A stretch of 64,000 nt of DNA from contig JBAIAC010000007.1 in NCBI GenBank assembly GCA_037349315.1, positions 22,400,001-22,464,000 on the forward strand, in the 5' to 3' direction. Source of the DNA: Chelydra serpentina. Lineage: Eukaryota; Chordata; Testudines; Chelydridae. This document shows positions 13,101 to 22,129 of this stretch, one piece after another; the first letter of the stretch is position 1; each line of letters opens with the position of its first letter. The translations under genes were made by a program, and so were the position numbers. Under the pieces are notes generated by a model. The model saw only the letters and a program-made list of their open reading frames with translations. It did not search any database and was not told where the DNA came from.

Positions 13101-16100
13101 TTGTGTAAAATCAGTTAAATGTGTGCATGTTCTGCTTGCTTATCCTCGTTAAACTAAAGTTTTACAAATCTACAAAGACACAGGTTTGTTTCCATTTATA
13201 TTCCTGTGGGATGAAGAATCAGGTCCCCACTTGGTACCTGACACCAACATTTATGCTGAATTTAGCCCTACATGTTTTACTGCATAAGCAGAGGGGAGCA
13301 GTGTCAGTCTATAGAGGCCTTCAGGATCAGCCCAATGCTGATGGAGCAATCTGAAAGTCATTCTTATCACTGTGAGTATGATCAGACAGAGAGAGCGAAG
13401 AGAGCACATTGTTCTCACTTGGGAAAAAGCGTACTAGGCTGCAGCTCTTGCCTGCTCCAACATGACTCTGCCAAGTACTCAAATACACTATTGACTGCAC
13501 CAGGCCCAGAAGCAAGTGTGCAGATATGGAAACCACCGGAGCAGAGTCCTGGGAATGTGAAAAAGCCAGGACTAACTCCTCAGGGACCCTGAGTGCTCTC
13601 TTCTCATAACACAGATGGGAAATGATGCTTACATCCTGCTGCTTTTTGGCAAATTGTGCTCTCCGCTGAGCCACAGCTTCCATCCGCTCTTTAAATTCCT
13701 GCCTCTTAGCAATCAGCTCTGCCGTGACACGATCAACTTCAACCTCTTTCTTCAGAACCAAGGTTTTTTGCAAAGAATTTGCATCAGTCTCAAGAATCTT
13801 GCTGGGGGCCTACAAGTGGAATTGGGTTTTCAAATCAATAGAGGCACATAACAAATTCCTGTGAAGTTCCCTTGGATCTTGTAAAGTGCATCATTACTTT
13901 TTGTCTTAAAGTATTAACCAAACTAATAATTTTTATCCCCTTGCCCTCAAAGAATCATAGAATCTCAGGGTTGGAAGGGACCTCAGGAGGTCATCTAGTC
14001 CAACCCCCTGCTCAAAGCAGGACCAACCCCAACTAGATCATCCCAGCCAGGGCTTTGTCAAGCCTGACCTTAAAAAACTCTAAGGAAGGAGATTCCACCA
14101 CCTCCCTAGGTAACCCATTCCAGTGCTTCACCACCCTACTAGTGAAAAAGTTTTTCCTAATATCCAACTTAAACCTCCCCCTCTGCAACTTGAGACCATT
14201 ACTCCTTGTTCTGTCATTTTCTATCACTGAGAACAGTCTAGATCCATCCTCTTTGGAACCCCCTTTTAGGTAGTTGAAGGCAGCTATCAAATCCCCCCTC
14301 ACTCTTCTCTTCTGCAGGCTAAACAATCCCAGTTCCCTCAGCCTCTCTTCATAAGTCATGTGCTCCAGCCCCCTAATCATTTTTGTTGCCCTCCGTTGGA
14401 CTCTTTCCAATTTATCCACATCCTTCTTGTAGTGTGGGGCCCAAAACTGGACACAGTACTCCAAATGAGGCCTCACCAGTGCCGAATAGAGGGGAATAAT
14501 CACGTCCCTCGATCTGCTGGAAATGCCCCTACTTATACAGCCCAAAATGCCGTTAGCCTTCTTGGCAACAAGGGAACACTGTTGACTCATATTCAGCTTT
14601 TCGTCCACTGTAACCCCTAGGTCCTTTTCTGCAGAACTGCTGCCCAGCCATTCGGTCCCTAGTCTGTAGCAGTGCATGGGATTCTTCCGTCCTAAGTGCA
14701 GGACTCTGCACTTGTCCTTGTTGAACCTCATCAGATTTCTTTTGGCCCAATCCTCTAATTTGTCTAGGTCCCTCTGTATCCTGTCCCTACCCTCCAGCGT
14801 ATCAACCACTCCTCCCAGTTTAGTGTCATCTGCAAACTTGCTAAGGGTGCAGTCCACACCATCCTCCAGATCGTTGATGAAGATATTGAACAAAACCGGC
14901 CCCAGCACCGACCCTTGGGGCACTCCACTTGATACCGGCTGCCAACTAGACATGGAGCCATTGATCACTACCCGTTGAGCACGACCATCCAGCCAGTTTT
15001 ATATCCACCTTACCGTCCATTCATCCAGCCCATAGGCGCCAACTTCGTGGGTGCTCCGGGGCTGGAGCACCCACGGGGAAAAAATGGTGGGTGCTCCACA
15101 CCAACCGGCAGCTCCCCGCCATCCCCGGGACCCACGGCCAGCTCCCTGCCAACCCCGGGGCCCACCGCCATCTTACCTTAGCACCGGGAGACGTTGCAGG
15201 GCCCCGCCCCCGACGCTGGGCAACGTTGCGTCGGCGTCGGGGCCCCGCAACGTCCCCTGGCGTCGGGGGCGGGGCCCCGCAACGTCACCCGGCGTCGGGG
15301 GCGGGGCCCGGCGTCGGGAGCGGGGCCCCGCCCCTGACGCTGGGTGTGAGCTCCCACCGGCGCCACAGAAAGTCGGCGCCTGTGATCCAGCCCATACTTC
15401 TTTAACTTGCTGGCAAGAACACTGTGGGAGACTGTATCAAAAGCTTTGCTAAAGTCAAGAAATAGCACATCCACTGCTTTCCCCTCATCCACAGAGCTAG
15501 TTATCTCATCATAGAAGGCAATTAGGTTAGTCAGGCATGACTTGCCCTTGGTGAATCCATGCTGACTGTTCCTGATCATTTTCCCCTCCTTTAAGTGGTT
15601 CAGAATTGATTCCTTGAGGACCTGTTCCATGATTTTTCCAGGGACTGAGGTGAGACTGACTGGCCTGTAGTTCCCCGGATCTTCCTTCTTCACTTTTTTA
15701 AAGATGGGCACTACATTAGCTTTTTTCCAGTCATCCGGGACCTCCCCCGATTGCCATGATTTGTCAAAGATAATGGCCAATGGCTCTGCAATCACATCGG
15801 CCAACTCCTTTAGCACCCTCGGATGCAGTGCATCCGGCCCCATGGACTTGTGTTCGTCCAGCTTTTCTAAATAGTCCCGAACTACTTCTTTCTCCACAGA
15901 GGGCTGGTCACCTCCTCCCCATACCGTGCTGCGGAGTGCAGCCGCCTGGGAGCTGACCTTGTCTGTGAAGACAGAGGCAAAGAAAGCATTGAGTACACTA
16001 GCTTTCTCCACATCCTCTGTCACTAGGTTCCCTCCCTCATTCAGCAAGGGGCCCACACTTTCCTTGACTTTCTTCTTGTTGCTCACATACCTGAAGAAAC

Positions 16101-19100
16101 CCTTCTTGTTACTCCTAACATCTCCAGCTAGCTGCAACTCCAAGTGTGATTTGGCCTTCCTAATTTCACTCCTGCATGCCTGAACAATATTTTTATACTC
16201 CTCCCTGGTCATTTGTCCAGTCTTCCACTTCTTGTAAGCTGCTTTTTTGTGTTTAAGACGAGCAAGGATTTCACTGTTAAGCCAAGCTGGTCGCCTGCCA
16301 TATTTACTTTTCTTTCTACACATCGGGATGGTTTGTTCCTGCAACCTCAATAAGGATTCTTTAAAATACAGCCAGCTTTCCTCGACTCCTTTCCCCCTCA
16401 TGTTATTCTCCCAGGGGACCTTGCCCATCAGTTCCCTGAGGGAGTCAAAGTCTGCTTTTCTGAAGTCCAGGCTCTGTATTCTACTGCTCTCCTTTCTTCC
16501 TTGTGTCAGGATCCTGAACTCGACCATCTCATGGTCACTGCCTCCCAGGTTCCCATCCACTATTGCTTCCTCTACTATTTCCTCCCTGTTTGTGAGCAGC
16601 AGGTCAAGAAGAGCTTTTCCCCTAGTTGGTTCCTCCAGCAATTGCACCAGGAAATTGTCCCCTACACTTTCCAAAAACTTCCTGGATTGTCTGTGGACCG
16701 CTGTATTGCTCTCCCAGCAGATATCGGGGTGATGGTATGGATTAAAATAAGAAAACAAGAATTCAAACAAGAACATGAATGCTGCAGTTTTAAGGCCAAG
16801 TCCTGATCCTATTAAGGCAAATGACAGAGCTCCCCTTGACTGTACTAAGAGGAGACAGTGGCCCAGAGCTCCCAACCTGCCAAATGTGACCACAATGTGG
16901 GAAAAGAATTCATACAGAGGAACATAAGCTGTATATCAGTTCAGGGGCTTAATATCAGCTGGGCTGTATTTATTTCTTCACAGACAACATTTTCTACAAT
17001 CCAGTCTTGATGGTGATGCAGTACACACAGGATCTGATTCTCCACTGGTGTAACTCAAGAATAACTCCATTTTGGTTAATGGAATTAGACTGGGGTAAAA
17101 GAGAAGAATCAGAATTTACTATGTTGGATAAGTATCAGAGGGGTAGCCGTGTTAGTCTGGATCTGTAGAAGTGACAAAGGGTCCTGTGGCACCTTATAGA
17201 CTAACAGAGGTATTGAAGCATAAGCTTTCGTGGGTGAATACCCACTTCTTCGGGTGAATACCCACTTCTGAAGAAGTGGGTATTCACCCACGAAAGCTTA
17301 TGCTTCAATACCTCTGTTAGTCTATAAGGTGCCACAGGACCCTTTGTCGCTTCTATGTTGGATAAGATGCTTCAGAAGATGGTGGTAAGGTGTTAAGATG
17401 TGACAGGACATCCCAACTACAAAGAAGGGATTAGAAGTGAGGTACAGTGTCAGGTGTCACTAAAGCCTCAGGAGGTTTGTCATTTACTTTTTCTTAGCCC
17501 GGTCCTGAAGCCCTCACTAAAAGCCTGCTCTACTTTCTACTGAGGTCCACAGCAAGGTTCCCATTCAGGTCAAGTGGGAATCTTCCTAACTAAAGATGTC
17601 AGGATTGGGCCCATGGTTGTTGGAAGCTTGAAGCTGAAATTTATTTCCTTATCAGAATATATTTTTCCTGCTTGGTGCCCACACTGGTTTGTTAATGCTC
17701 TTTGGGAATTGGCCTCTCGTATTTGTGTGTGCAGGAAAAAGAGCACTGAGGTGTTTTTGCAAAACAAATACCCCACATAAAGAAAGACGTGGCTTGGCCA
17801 GGGTTGAGAGGCCCATATTTGAACAGGGCTCTTGTATGAGCTGCCTGCAGCATCCTTTCAAGGAACTTCCTGCAACTGTGTCTTCACATCATCTCAGCAA
17901 CTGATATGTGGTGCTGAGGTAATTTTCCTGAGGAAAAAGGGTTCCACGGTCTCACCTACAGGGAGAGGATTTATTGGGCCATACGCAGTGTTATTAAACT
18001 GGTGCCCCTATTCTGGCGCAACTGGTGCCCCTACGCCGGCGCATTCGGCTCTGAATACTGGTGCCCCTATGCCGGTGCAACTGGTGCCCTGCGCCGGCGC
18101 ATTCAGCTCTGTGAATATGGCCCCTGCCTTCTGCCTAGTAAGGAGATTGCAGTGCTTGTTGGGAACCGACCTGCTCTTACCTGCTGTCCGGTGCAGACTC
18201 CGTGGATGGGTGCTCTGGGGCTAGAGCACCCATGGGGAAAATGTAGTGGGTGCGGAGCAACCACCGGCAGCAAGCTCTCCCCCTCAGCCCTCCTCCCCCC
18301 ATGCCTCTCGCATGCCGGCGGCCCCACGCTTACCAACTCCTCTCCCTCCCTCCCAGCACTTCTGGAGTGCCACGAACAACTGATTCGCGACGTTCAAGCT
18401 GTGGGAGGGAGGGGGAGGAGCAGGGATGGGGGGGCACTCAAGGAAGTAGGCGGGAAAGAGGCGGGACGGGGATGGAACAGGAGCGGGAAGAGCCGGGGCG
18501 GGGCAGAGGCTTGGGGGAAGGAATGGAGTGGGGGTGTGGGGCAGGTCGAGCACCCCCTGGCAAGATGGGAAGTCGGCGCCTATGGTCCCGGTGGTGCCCC
18601 AAATTTTTAGGTGCCCTTCGCGTATGCTGCATATGCCTAAGGATGGCCCTGCTCACCTAGCCAGCCACCAAACTCAGATCCTACACCAATGAGGGCCACA
18701 CAATGCCCATATAGACAGACAGGGATGATCTGAGACTTGATGACACATACACAGCACCCTATTGAAGGGGAAGGTCTTGAACTATGTTCCCTGTGACACA
18801 CAGACACAAAAGGAGGAAGCATAAAAAATCCACATCTAACCTCGCTGATGATGGGGATATGAGTAACATCTTTATCCTCTTCTTCCCTGAGAAAACAAAT
18901 GAGAGTCACCTTTACATGGAGAGAATAAAGGACACTTTTTTGACAGGTCAGATCAGAGTGATAGAGTTTAAGGCCAGAAGGGACCACACTAGATTGTCGA
19001 GTCTGATCTCCTGTATATCACAGGCCACCACCACCACCCAGCACCCACACACTAAACCCAACAAAGAAAATGAGACCAAAGTAAATAAGACCCACAGGAG

Positions 19101-21911
19101 ATCAGACTATTGTGTGCCACAGGCTGAGAATAGGAGGGACTGATGCACCAATGCCCAAGGCCCCTGCAATGGCAGGGAATTGATTAAGTGAGATGGACTC
19201 ACGTGTAGTTGGCAAGTGACCCGCACCCACACCCTACAGAGGAAGGTGAAAACCTCACAAGGTTACTGCCAATCTTACCTGGGGGAAAATTCCTTCCTGA
19301 CTCCACACATGGCGACCAGTTAGACTCTGAGCACATGAGCAAGAACCAGCCAGCCAGGCACCTGAGAGAGAGAATGCTTGGCGCCCTCTCAGAGCTCTGG
19401 CCCACCCCGCCCAGTGTCCCCTCTCCAGTTAGGGCCATCCCTGATGCTTCAGATGAAAGAGATAAGAATACCCTCCCAGAATATATTCAGAGGAAAATGT
19501 ATCTTCCTGACCTCTGCTGGTGACTGCCTGAAACCCTGAAGCATGTGCTTTTAGTAATATAAACTGGAAGTGAGTCCCAGGGCTGTTGAGCCCTGCCCTT
19601 CCCTCCCTCCCTCCCCCACCCCAAGCAACTCCATCATACAATTGTACTCAAATTTGTCCAGCTCTCTCAAAGAGAATTAAGTTGTTTGCCCCCACAACTC
19701 CTATTGGGAGACTGTTCCAGAACCTCCCTGCTCAGTTGTTTAGAAACCTTCTTCTAATTTCCAGCCTGAACTTTTTCATGGCCAGTTTATATCCACTTGT
19801 TCTTGAGACAGTATTATCCATTAGCCTAAATAGCACTTCATACTCCCTGGTATTTACCCTGATGTAATTATAGCGAGCACTCATAACCCCTCTCAGCCTT
19901 CTTTTTGCTAGGCTAAACAAGCCAAGCTCTTCCAGCCTCTTCTCATTAGAGAGACCCTCCATTCCCCTAATCAGCACCTGGTCCACTTTAAATTCATCTT
20001 TCTTGAACATGGGTGACAAGAACTGTACACGGTATTCCAGATGAGGTCCTATAAATGCCTTGTACAGTGGCATTAATACTTCTCTATCTCTACTGGAAAT
20101 GCCTTCCCTAATACATCCTAGGATCGCATTTGCCTTTTTCACAGCTGCCTCACATTCATGACTCAGTCATTCTATAATCAGCCCCCACACCAGGTCTCTT
20201 CTCTTTTTTTGTTTCCATCTGATAAGCTCTTAGCTCGTAGCAGAAATTATTATTAGACCCTAAGTGCATGACCTTGCACTTTGTACTATTGACTTTCATC
20301 CTATTTCATTTCTATTACTACAGTCTTCAAGGTCATCCAGATCTTCCTGTATAATATTCCGATCCTCCTCTGTATTGACGATGCCTCTCAACTTTGTATC
20401 ATCAGGAAATTTCATTAGCACACTTCTACTTTTTGTGTCAAGGTCATTAATAAAACTTAAATCCACATGTTCAAATCCCAAAATCACTTCATCTTTCTAT
20501 ACCCAATAAATTGAGTTCAATGCTCTTTACAGTGTGAGAGACTCCTGAAAGAGACCTCTTGTGTGCTCATTTAAAGGTTTCCTGGCACTTCTGTTAAGAC
20601 TAGAAGTTTGCCCTGGTGTCCTTAGTTAAACTCCATATAAAAGATTAATTTAGTGCTCTCACAACACCTAGGACATACAGAAGTATTATCAAATGTTCAA
20701 GTAAGTACCTGGACAGATGAATATTATTGTTGCTTTACAAATACGAAAAGTGAAACATTGGCAGTTGGTGACCTGCCCCTGGGCACAGAGTCAGGCAGAA
20801 CTGAAACAAGAATTTAGGTTTCCATTACAAGATTAATCCCACTGCAAAGTGTCTCAAGTTATCATTTTCCATTTTGGTTTGTTTGTGGTCATGAGGGTTA
20901 GAAGCCTTGAGCCTTGTATTACTGGGGATTGAAATCTTTGAGTCCAGGGTGCTATAAAACTCTAGATATGGCCCTTAAATGTGCATAATTAGAACTAATG
21001 GGCATGTCTGGTATGTTATTTATTCTTTTGAAAAGATGTTCTCTGAAAAAAGAAATGGCTGCCAAAATACATGAGGACTATGCATCCTTGACCTCTCATG
21101 ACTTTTTAGACAGCCAGCAAGTCAACCAGATATGGTAGATTCATACATGTGTCACAACTACAGTATGTTGGCAAGCAGAAACCACAGTGATGACCACATT
21201 ACAAACAGCAAACTAGTTAGATTAACAGGGCACACATATGCAGCAGCTGCACATATTCAGTTTCCCAGATTTGTCCTGGACTTTTCCAGGGCTGAGTTTG
21301 CCAATTGTGCACATGTGTCACATTATGCATGGTGGGTTTTTTTTATAGATTCCATACTATCTTCTATAACTTGTACGTTTACATGATTAACCGCCTTACT
21401 GTCTTCTACTCTACGTTGGGTTTGCAAGATGGATTCAGATACAATAAATGGATAGGTTCAGATGTTGCACACAATAATTTTATAGTCAAAATTGAGAAGG
21501 CTTCAATCTGACTAAATTGTCCAGCCTAAGAGCATCATCCTAGATAGCTCAGCCTCTGAGACATAAACTCCACAGTCAACGAACGCAGATCCTCAGGGGA
21601 AGGAGCTATTTTTATATGTCTACCATAAAGGCTACTACAATACTAATCAATCTGTTCTTATTTTAAATGACCTAGAAACACACAGGGAAAGTGGAGTTCA
21701 ATTTCTGAAAGTCAGGTCTCACAGGCACATTCACTTTAACACTCCCATTTTAGACTTTAGATTCAAGGAAATAAAACGTGAGTGCAAGTGACATCACCTA
21801 CCTGTGTTCCCCTAACTGGGTCACAAAAACGTTCCTCCTCCTGTTTTCCAGCTGCAGTGAGTACCTAGGATCATCGTTCCTTGGCACTGCCAGGGACTCC
21901 AGGTCACTCAT
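1088..21911 (-). CDS. CCDC197: CCDC197-like coiled-coil protein (DUF4200, CCDC42/CFAP73 type), six exons, 3' end outside window
   Basis: The coding sequence joins 21911-21802, 13801-13633, 13026-12869, 7197-7115, 2727-2555 and 1198-1088 on the minus strand. The lengths 110, 169, 158, 83, 173 and 111 give 268 codons with no stop, and every junction fits in phase (2, 0, 2, 1, 0, 0). The protein is almost entirely charged coiled coil. Its layout resembles CCDC42: a Lys/Glu helix, then a segment ending in a LEKLKV heptad, then [12 protein letters not shown], then an IIRRHETL helix. CCDC42-family proteins act in motile cilia and sperm flagella. The symbol rests on the family match plus the head-to-head position next to ASB2, which matches human 14q32; CCDC42 or CFAP73 paralogues are the alternatives. 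Seen: exons, phases and coiled coil. Inferred: the symbol and a ciliary role. Confidence 0.72.
1531..1699. repeat. Palindromic MITE
   Basis: The ends are inverted copies: GAGCTTGTCTACATGGGAAG at the left and CTTCCCTATGTAGACAAGC at the right, about 170 bp overall. The interior is also partly palindromic (agttattctgga / tccagaatagct). No clear target duplication. It is a non-autonomous DNA element of a kind common in reptile introns; superfamily not determined. Confidence 0.6.
2306..2414. mobile_element. hAT-like non-autonomous remnant (CTAGGGTTGCCAA type)
   Basis: It starts ctagggttgccaa and contains cctggaggtttcatcacatg and ctggagactccaggacag, the hallmarks of a short reptile DNA element. 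The right end (ggagggctggggg) is decayed relative to the expected inverted terminus, so the boundary is approximate. Confidence 0.45.
2555..2727 (-). CDS. CCDC197: CCDC197 exon 5 (173 nt)
   Basis: The acceptor is cccgctacag and the donor CTT followed by GTAATG. Entry is phase 1 (A from exon 4 plus AC gives Asn) and exit is phase 0. It encodes [20 protein letters not shown] followed by a Lys/Glu/Gln-rich helix ending HDTTKL. The [15 protein letters not shown] stretch corresponds to the region of CCDC42 that reads EVIARYKTL. The reading frame continues past the donor for 25 codons to a stop, but the phase match with exon 6 supports splicing. Confidence 0.78.
2846..3049. repeat. Palindromic MITE, GGGTATGTCTACA family, copy 1
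   Basis: The ends gggtaggtttacattgc and gcaatgtagacgtacccc form an inverted pair, and the interior repeats cagctggcccatg and gtcagctgac in both orientations. A second copy with the same ends lies at 7992-8267. GC-rich arms create spurious open frames in several phases. Confidence 0.7.
3562..5194 (+). mobile_element. CR1 LINE fragment, reverse-transcriptase C-terminus and long 3' UTR
   Basis: The plus strand encodes broken RT C-terminal motifs (a decayed FxDDxKLGG box, then VNTEEDR). The long 3' region ends in the CR1 tail gacatacaggaggtcagactagatg...ttctatgac. It is frameshifted throughout. The same subfamily lies inverted at 18953-20475, and a small hAT element (4405-4571) is inserted in it. 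Confidence 0.82.
4405..4571. mobile_element. Non-autonomous hAT element, 167 bp, inside CR1
   Basis: It begins cagggccggctctagc and ends gagccgacccgg, imperfect inverted termini. It is flanked by attccagt (4397-4404) and attccaat (4572-4579), an 8-bp duplication with one change. It carries the tgctgccccagg and cctttgctggtgcctgg pieces shared with the 38128 element, so it is an internally deleted member of that family. Confidence 0.75.
5195..7114. other. CCDC197 intron 4, right part, no exon seen
   Basis: The only interpretable element is a hAT-like remnant at 5972-6281; the rest is AT-rich and unassigned. Confidence 0.5.
5972..6281. mobile_element. hAT-like non-autonomous element
   Basis: The termini cagggtttctcgatttttcagg and ggttgagaaacaccg are inverted relatives. 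Flanks agctaaaa and agtgagaa agree at 5 of 8 positions, a weak target-site duplication. The interior holds tgaccccattacattt and tcatgacctcacgacctctg, typical of this old family. Confidence 0.5.
7115..7197 (-). CDS. CCDC197: CCDC197 exon 4 (83 nt)
   Basis: The acceptor is tttttacag and the donor GACA followed by GTAAGT, in at phase 2 and out at phase 1. It encodes [10 protein letters not shown], then [17 protein letters not shown]. This aligns in style with the CCDC42 segment that ends FNKYLEKVVE, where the coiled coil breaks before the next helix. It joins exon 3 through Arg (AG plus A). Confidence 0.8.
7490..7600 (+). repeat. MIR SINE fragment
   Basis: Diverged MIR core: aataaactaaagcaatgagagattaagtgacttgcc followed by agccaagaacccaacactcctg, in MIR order on the plus strand (described here by its pieces). 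Confidence 0.55.
7688..8803 (+). mobile_element. CR1 LINE 3' fragments (two tails in tandem)
   Basis: The first fragment (about 7688-8648) carries frameshifted CR1 RT C-terminal and 3' sequence and ends with a ctcttctggcctcagaat tail. A second CR1 3' end of another subfamily (about 8649-8803) follows, ending tatggccattcttatgttc. A palindromic MITE (7992-8267) interrupts the first. Confidence 0.75.
7992..8267. repeat. Palindromic MITE, GGGTATGTCTACA family, copy 2
   Basis: Ends aggtatgtctacacagcag and tgctgtgtagacatacc are inverted copies, and most of the 276 bp folds on itself (gcccatgccagctgactcgg against ccgagtcagccggcatgggg). It sits within the CR1 at 7688-8648, with gtgttt-like sequence on both sides as a possible target duplication. 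Confidence 0.75.
8908..9035 (-). repeat. MIR SINE fragment, minus strand
   Basis: Reads as reverse-complement MIR: ggactagaagtcaggagatt, then ctgtttgcccatctgtaaaatg. Diverged. Confidence 0.65.
9280..9408 (+). repeat. Old interspersed repeat, 3' tail type
   Basis: Contains gcagtgactagcacaatggg, gggctcctaggtgccacc and a terminal ataaataataaata, a short ancient amniote repeat tail (L2/SINE-like). Exact family not assigned. Confidence 0.45.
9903..10263. mobile_element. hAT-type non-autonomous element, CAYAGGCGCC family, copy A
   Basis: Starts cacaggcgccaac and ends gtcagcgcttatg (reverse complement cataagcgctgac). A perfect 8-bp target-site duplication gatatagt lies at 9895-9902 and 10264-10271. 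The 361-bp interior is very GC-rich (CCCCGCC and GGCGTCG blocks) and contains gggtgctccagccccggag. It is inserted into CR1 coding sequence. Confidence 0.88.
10514..11542. mobile_element. hAT-type element with CAGGGATCCTAG termini
   Basis: Perfect 12-bp inverted termini CAGGGATCCTAG / CTAGGATCCCTG, flanked by gtgagaag (10506-10513) and atgagaag (11543-11550), an 8-bp duplication with one change. It interrupts the CR1 at 9655-12556 and is itself split by the LTR-like element at 10619-11236. No transposase is visible. Confidence 0.85.
10619..11236 (+). mobile_element. LTR-like insertion (possible solo LTR), 618 bp
   Basis: Begins TGTGACGGGGC and ends ACTTTGTCACA, so it has TG...CA ends with short inverted termini. 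It is bounded by atatatat on both sides, but that target is low-complexity. Internal phrases such as agcccagggagttgtag and ctggaacccggagtagaggg recur in a turtle repeat I recognise as LTR-like. No coding sequence. A non-LTR element with the same ends is possible. Confidence 0.55.
12869..13026 (-). CDS. CCDC197: CCDC197 exon 3 (158 nt)
   Basis: The acceptor is a run of 20 T, then gccag; the donor is AAAGTCAG followed by GTATGC. Phase 0 in, phase 2 out. It encodes [15 protein letters not shown], a basic [15 protein letters not shown] stretch, then the heptads [13 protein letters not shown], a classical coiled coil. This is the centre of the DUF4200-like domain. Confidence 0.82.
13633..13801 (-). 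CDS. CCDC197: CCDC197 exon 2 (169 nt)
   Basis: It encodes [20 protein letters not shown], then a helix with [10 protein letters not shown] and [20 protein letters not shown], ending at GAT before GTAAGC. Phase continuity with exon 1 (AG plus C gives Ser) requires the acceptor cccccag just before CAAGATTC. An upstream AG, 8 nt earlier (tgtag), would shift the frame. The KKEVEVDRV...RMEAV...RRAQF pattern matches the N-terminal part of CCDC42-type proteins (VQKKKMFQRRMETL). Confidence 0.83.
13952..16735 (-). mobile_element. CR1 LINE, nearly intact ORF2 C-terminal two-thirds, 5' truncated
   Basis: The minus strand carries the end of the endonuclease domain ([11 protein letters not shown]), then RT with [48 protein letters not shown] and the C-terminal ...KALAGMI. 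Its 3' end is at 13952. Apart from element B (15031-15384) and one stop (TAA at 15001-14999), the frame is continuous, so this is a relatively young copy. It lacks the 5' half and ORF1. Confidence 0.93.
15031..15384. mobile_element. hAT-type non-autonomous element, CAYAGGCGCC family, copy B
   Basis: Starts cataggcgccaac and ends gtcggcgcctgtg. A perfect 8-bp duplication atccagcc lies at 15023-15030 and 15385-15392. Contains gctccggggctggagc and repeated GGCGTCGGGG / CCCCGCCCC. It sits in the RT region of the CR1 at 13952-16735; without it and one duplication copy the CR1 frame is continuous, which proves the insertion order. Confidence 0.92.
17133..17353 (+). mobile_element. Foldback SINE: tortoise-type SINE head joined to its own inverted copy
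   Basis: The left part is a normal turtle SINE beginning tatcagaggggtagccgtg. From 17168 to 17251 (84 nt) it is repeated inverted at 17270-17353 with a single mismatch. The 18-nt spacer gggtgaatacccacttct (17252-17269) directly repeats 17232-17249. The whole unit lies in one perfect 13-bp target duplication, tatgttggataag (17120-17132 and 17354-17366). The usual SINE 3' tail is missing. Confidence 0.9.
17999..18117 (+). repeat. Two-copy tandem repeat, about 59-bp unit
   Basis: Units at 17999-18057 (59 nt) and 18058-18117 (60 nt) both start ctggtgcccctat and end ctctg(tg)aata. Each unit contains two shorter copies of a tggtgccc...cggcgca motif, so the array is a repeat of a repeat. Confidence 0.75.
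18191..18584. mobile_element. hAT-type non-autonomous element, CAYAGGCGCC family, copy D (decayed left end)
   Basis: Contains the family marker gctctggggctagagcaccc and ends gtcggcgcctatg. The left terminus (gtgcagactccgtgg) is diverged and no clean target duplication was found, so the start is approximate. A 3' fragment of another DNA element follows. Confidence 0.6.
18585..18651. mobile_element. DNA-transposon terminus fragment
   Basis: Ends cgtatgctgcatatgcctaaggatggccctg, a terminus type (CAGGGCCATCC in reverse) found on reptile hAT elements. The partner terminus was not found. Confidence 0.4.
18953..20475 (-). mobile_element. CR1 LINE fragment, same subfamily as 3562-5194, inverted
   Basis: The minus strand carries RT C-terminal pieces ([36 protein letters not shown]) and a long 3' region ending agtttaaggccagaaggg. 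It shares long 3' UTR stretches (for instance the tccttcctgactccacac segment) with the plus-strand copy at 3562-5194. Confidence 0.85.
20715..20825 (+). repeat. MIR SINE fragment
   Basis: Diverged MIR: ttgctttacaaatacgaaaag, then gacctgcccctgggcacag, then gaatttaggtttcc. Confidence 0.55.
20826..21801. other. CCDC197 intron 1, promoter-proximal part, nothing recognised
   Basis: AT-rich sequence without a recognisable exon or transposon. Confidence 0.5.
21802..21911 (-). CDS. CCDC197: CCDC197 exon 1 (start codon, 36 codons plus 2 nt)
   Basis: ATG at 21911-21909 (context catcATGAGT). It encodes [20 protein letters not shown], then [16 protein letters not shown], and the exon ends ACACAG before GTAGGT. 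The start is chosen because it is the only in-frame ATG upstream of the conserved-looking RNVFVTQ block and because phase 2 matches exon 2. This exon is too short to be found by length alone. Confidence 0.8.
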
Positions 21912-22129
21912 GATGAGTTCGGGAATCTAGCAGGCGACTTTCCCTACCTGCAATACTTCATGCACAAGCCATGTGCGTTGCAGTGTCGTTCTCCTTCTGC
22001 AGAGGGGAAAGAGTTTGCAACAGACGTCTAACTGCAACAAAGCAATTAGAAGTGTATTGTTTTAACTGCACGAGAGACGCAGAGCAGTCTAGTTTAGTAG
22101 CAACTTCAGAATGTGTTGCAAAGCTCCTG

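Noticed and set aside
15178..16893. A single 571-codon open frame on the minus strand as one gene
   Set aside because: It runs from non-CR1 sequence through CR1 RT into the GC-rich hAT copy B; the last 47 or so codons are transposon sequence out of context. It is a transposon remnant, not a host gene.
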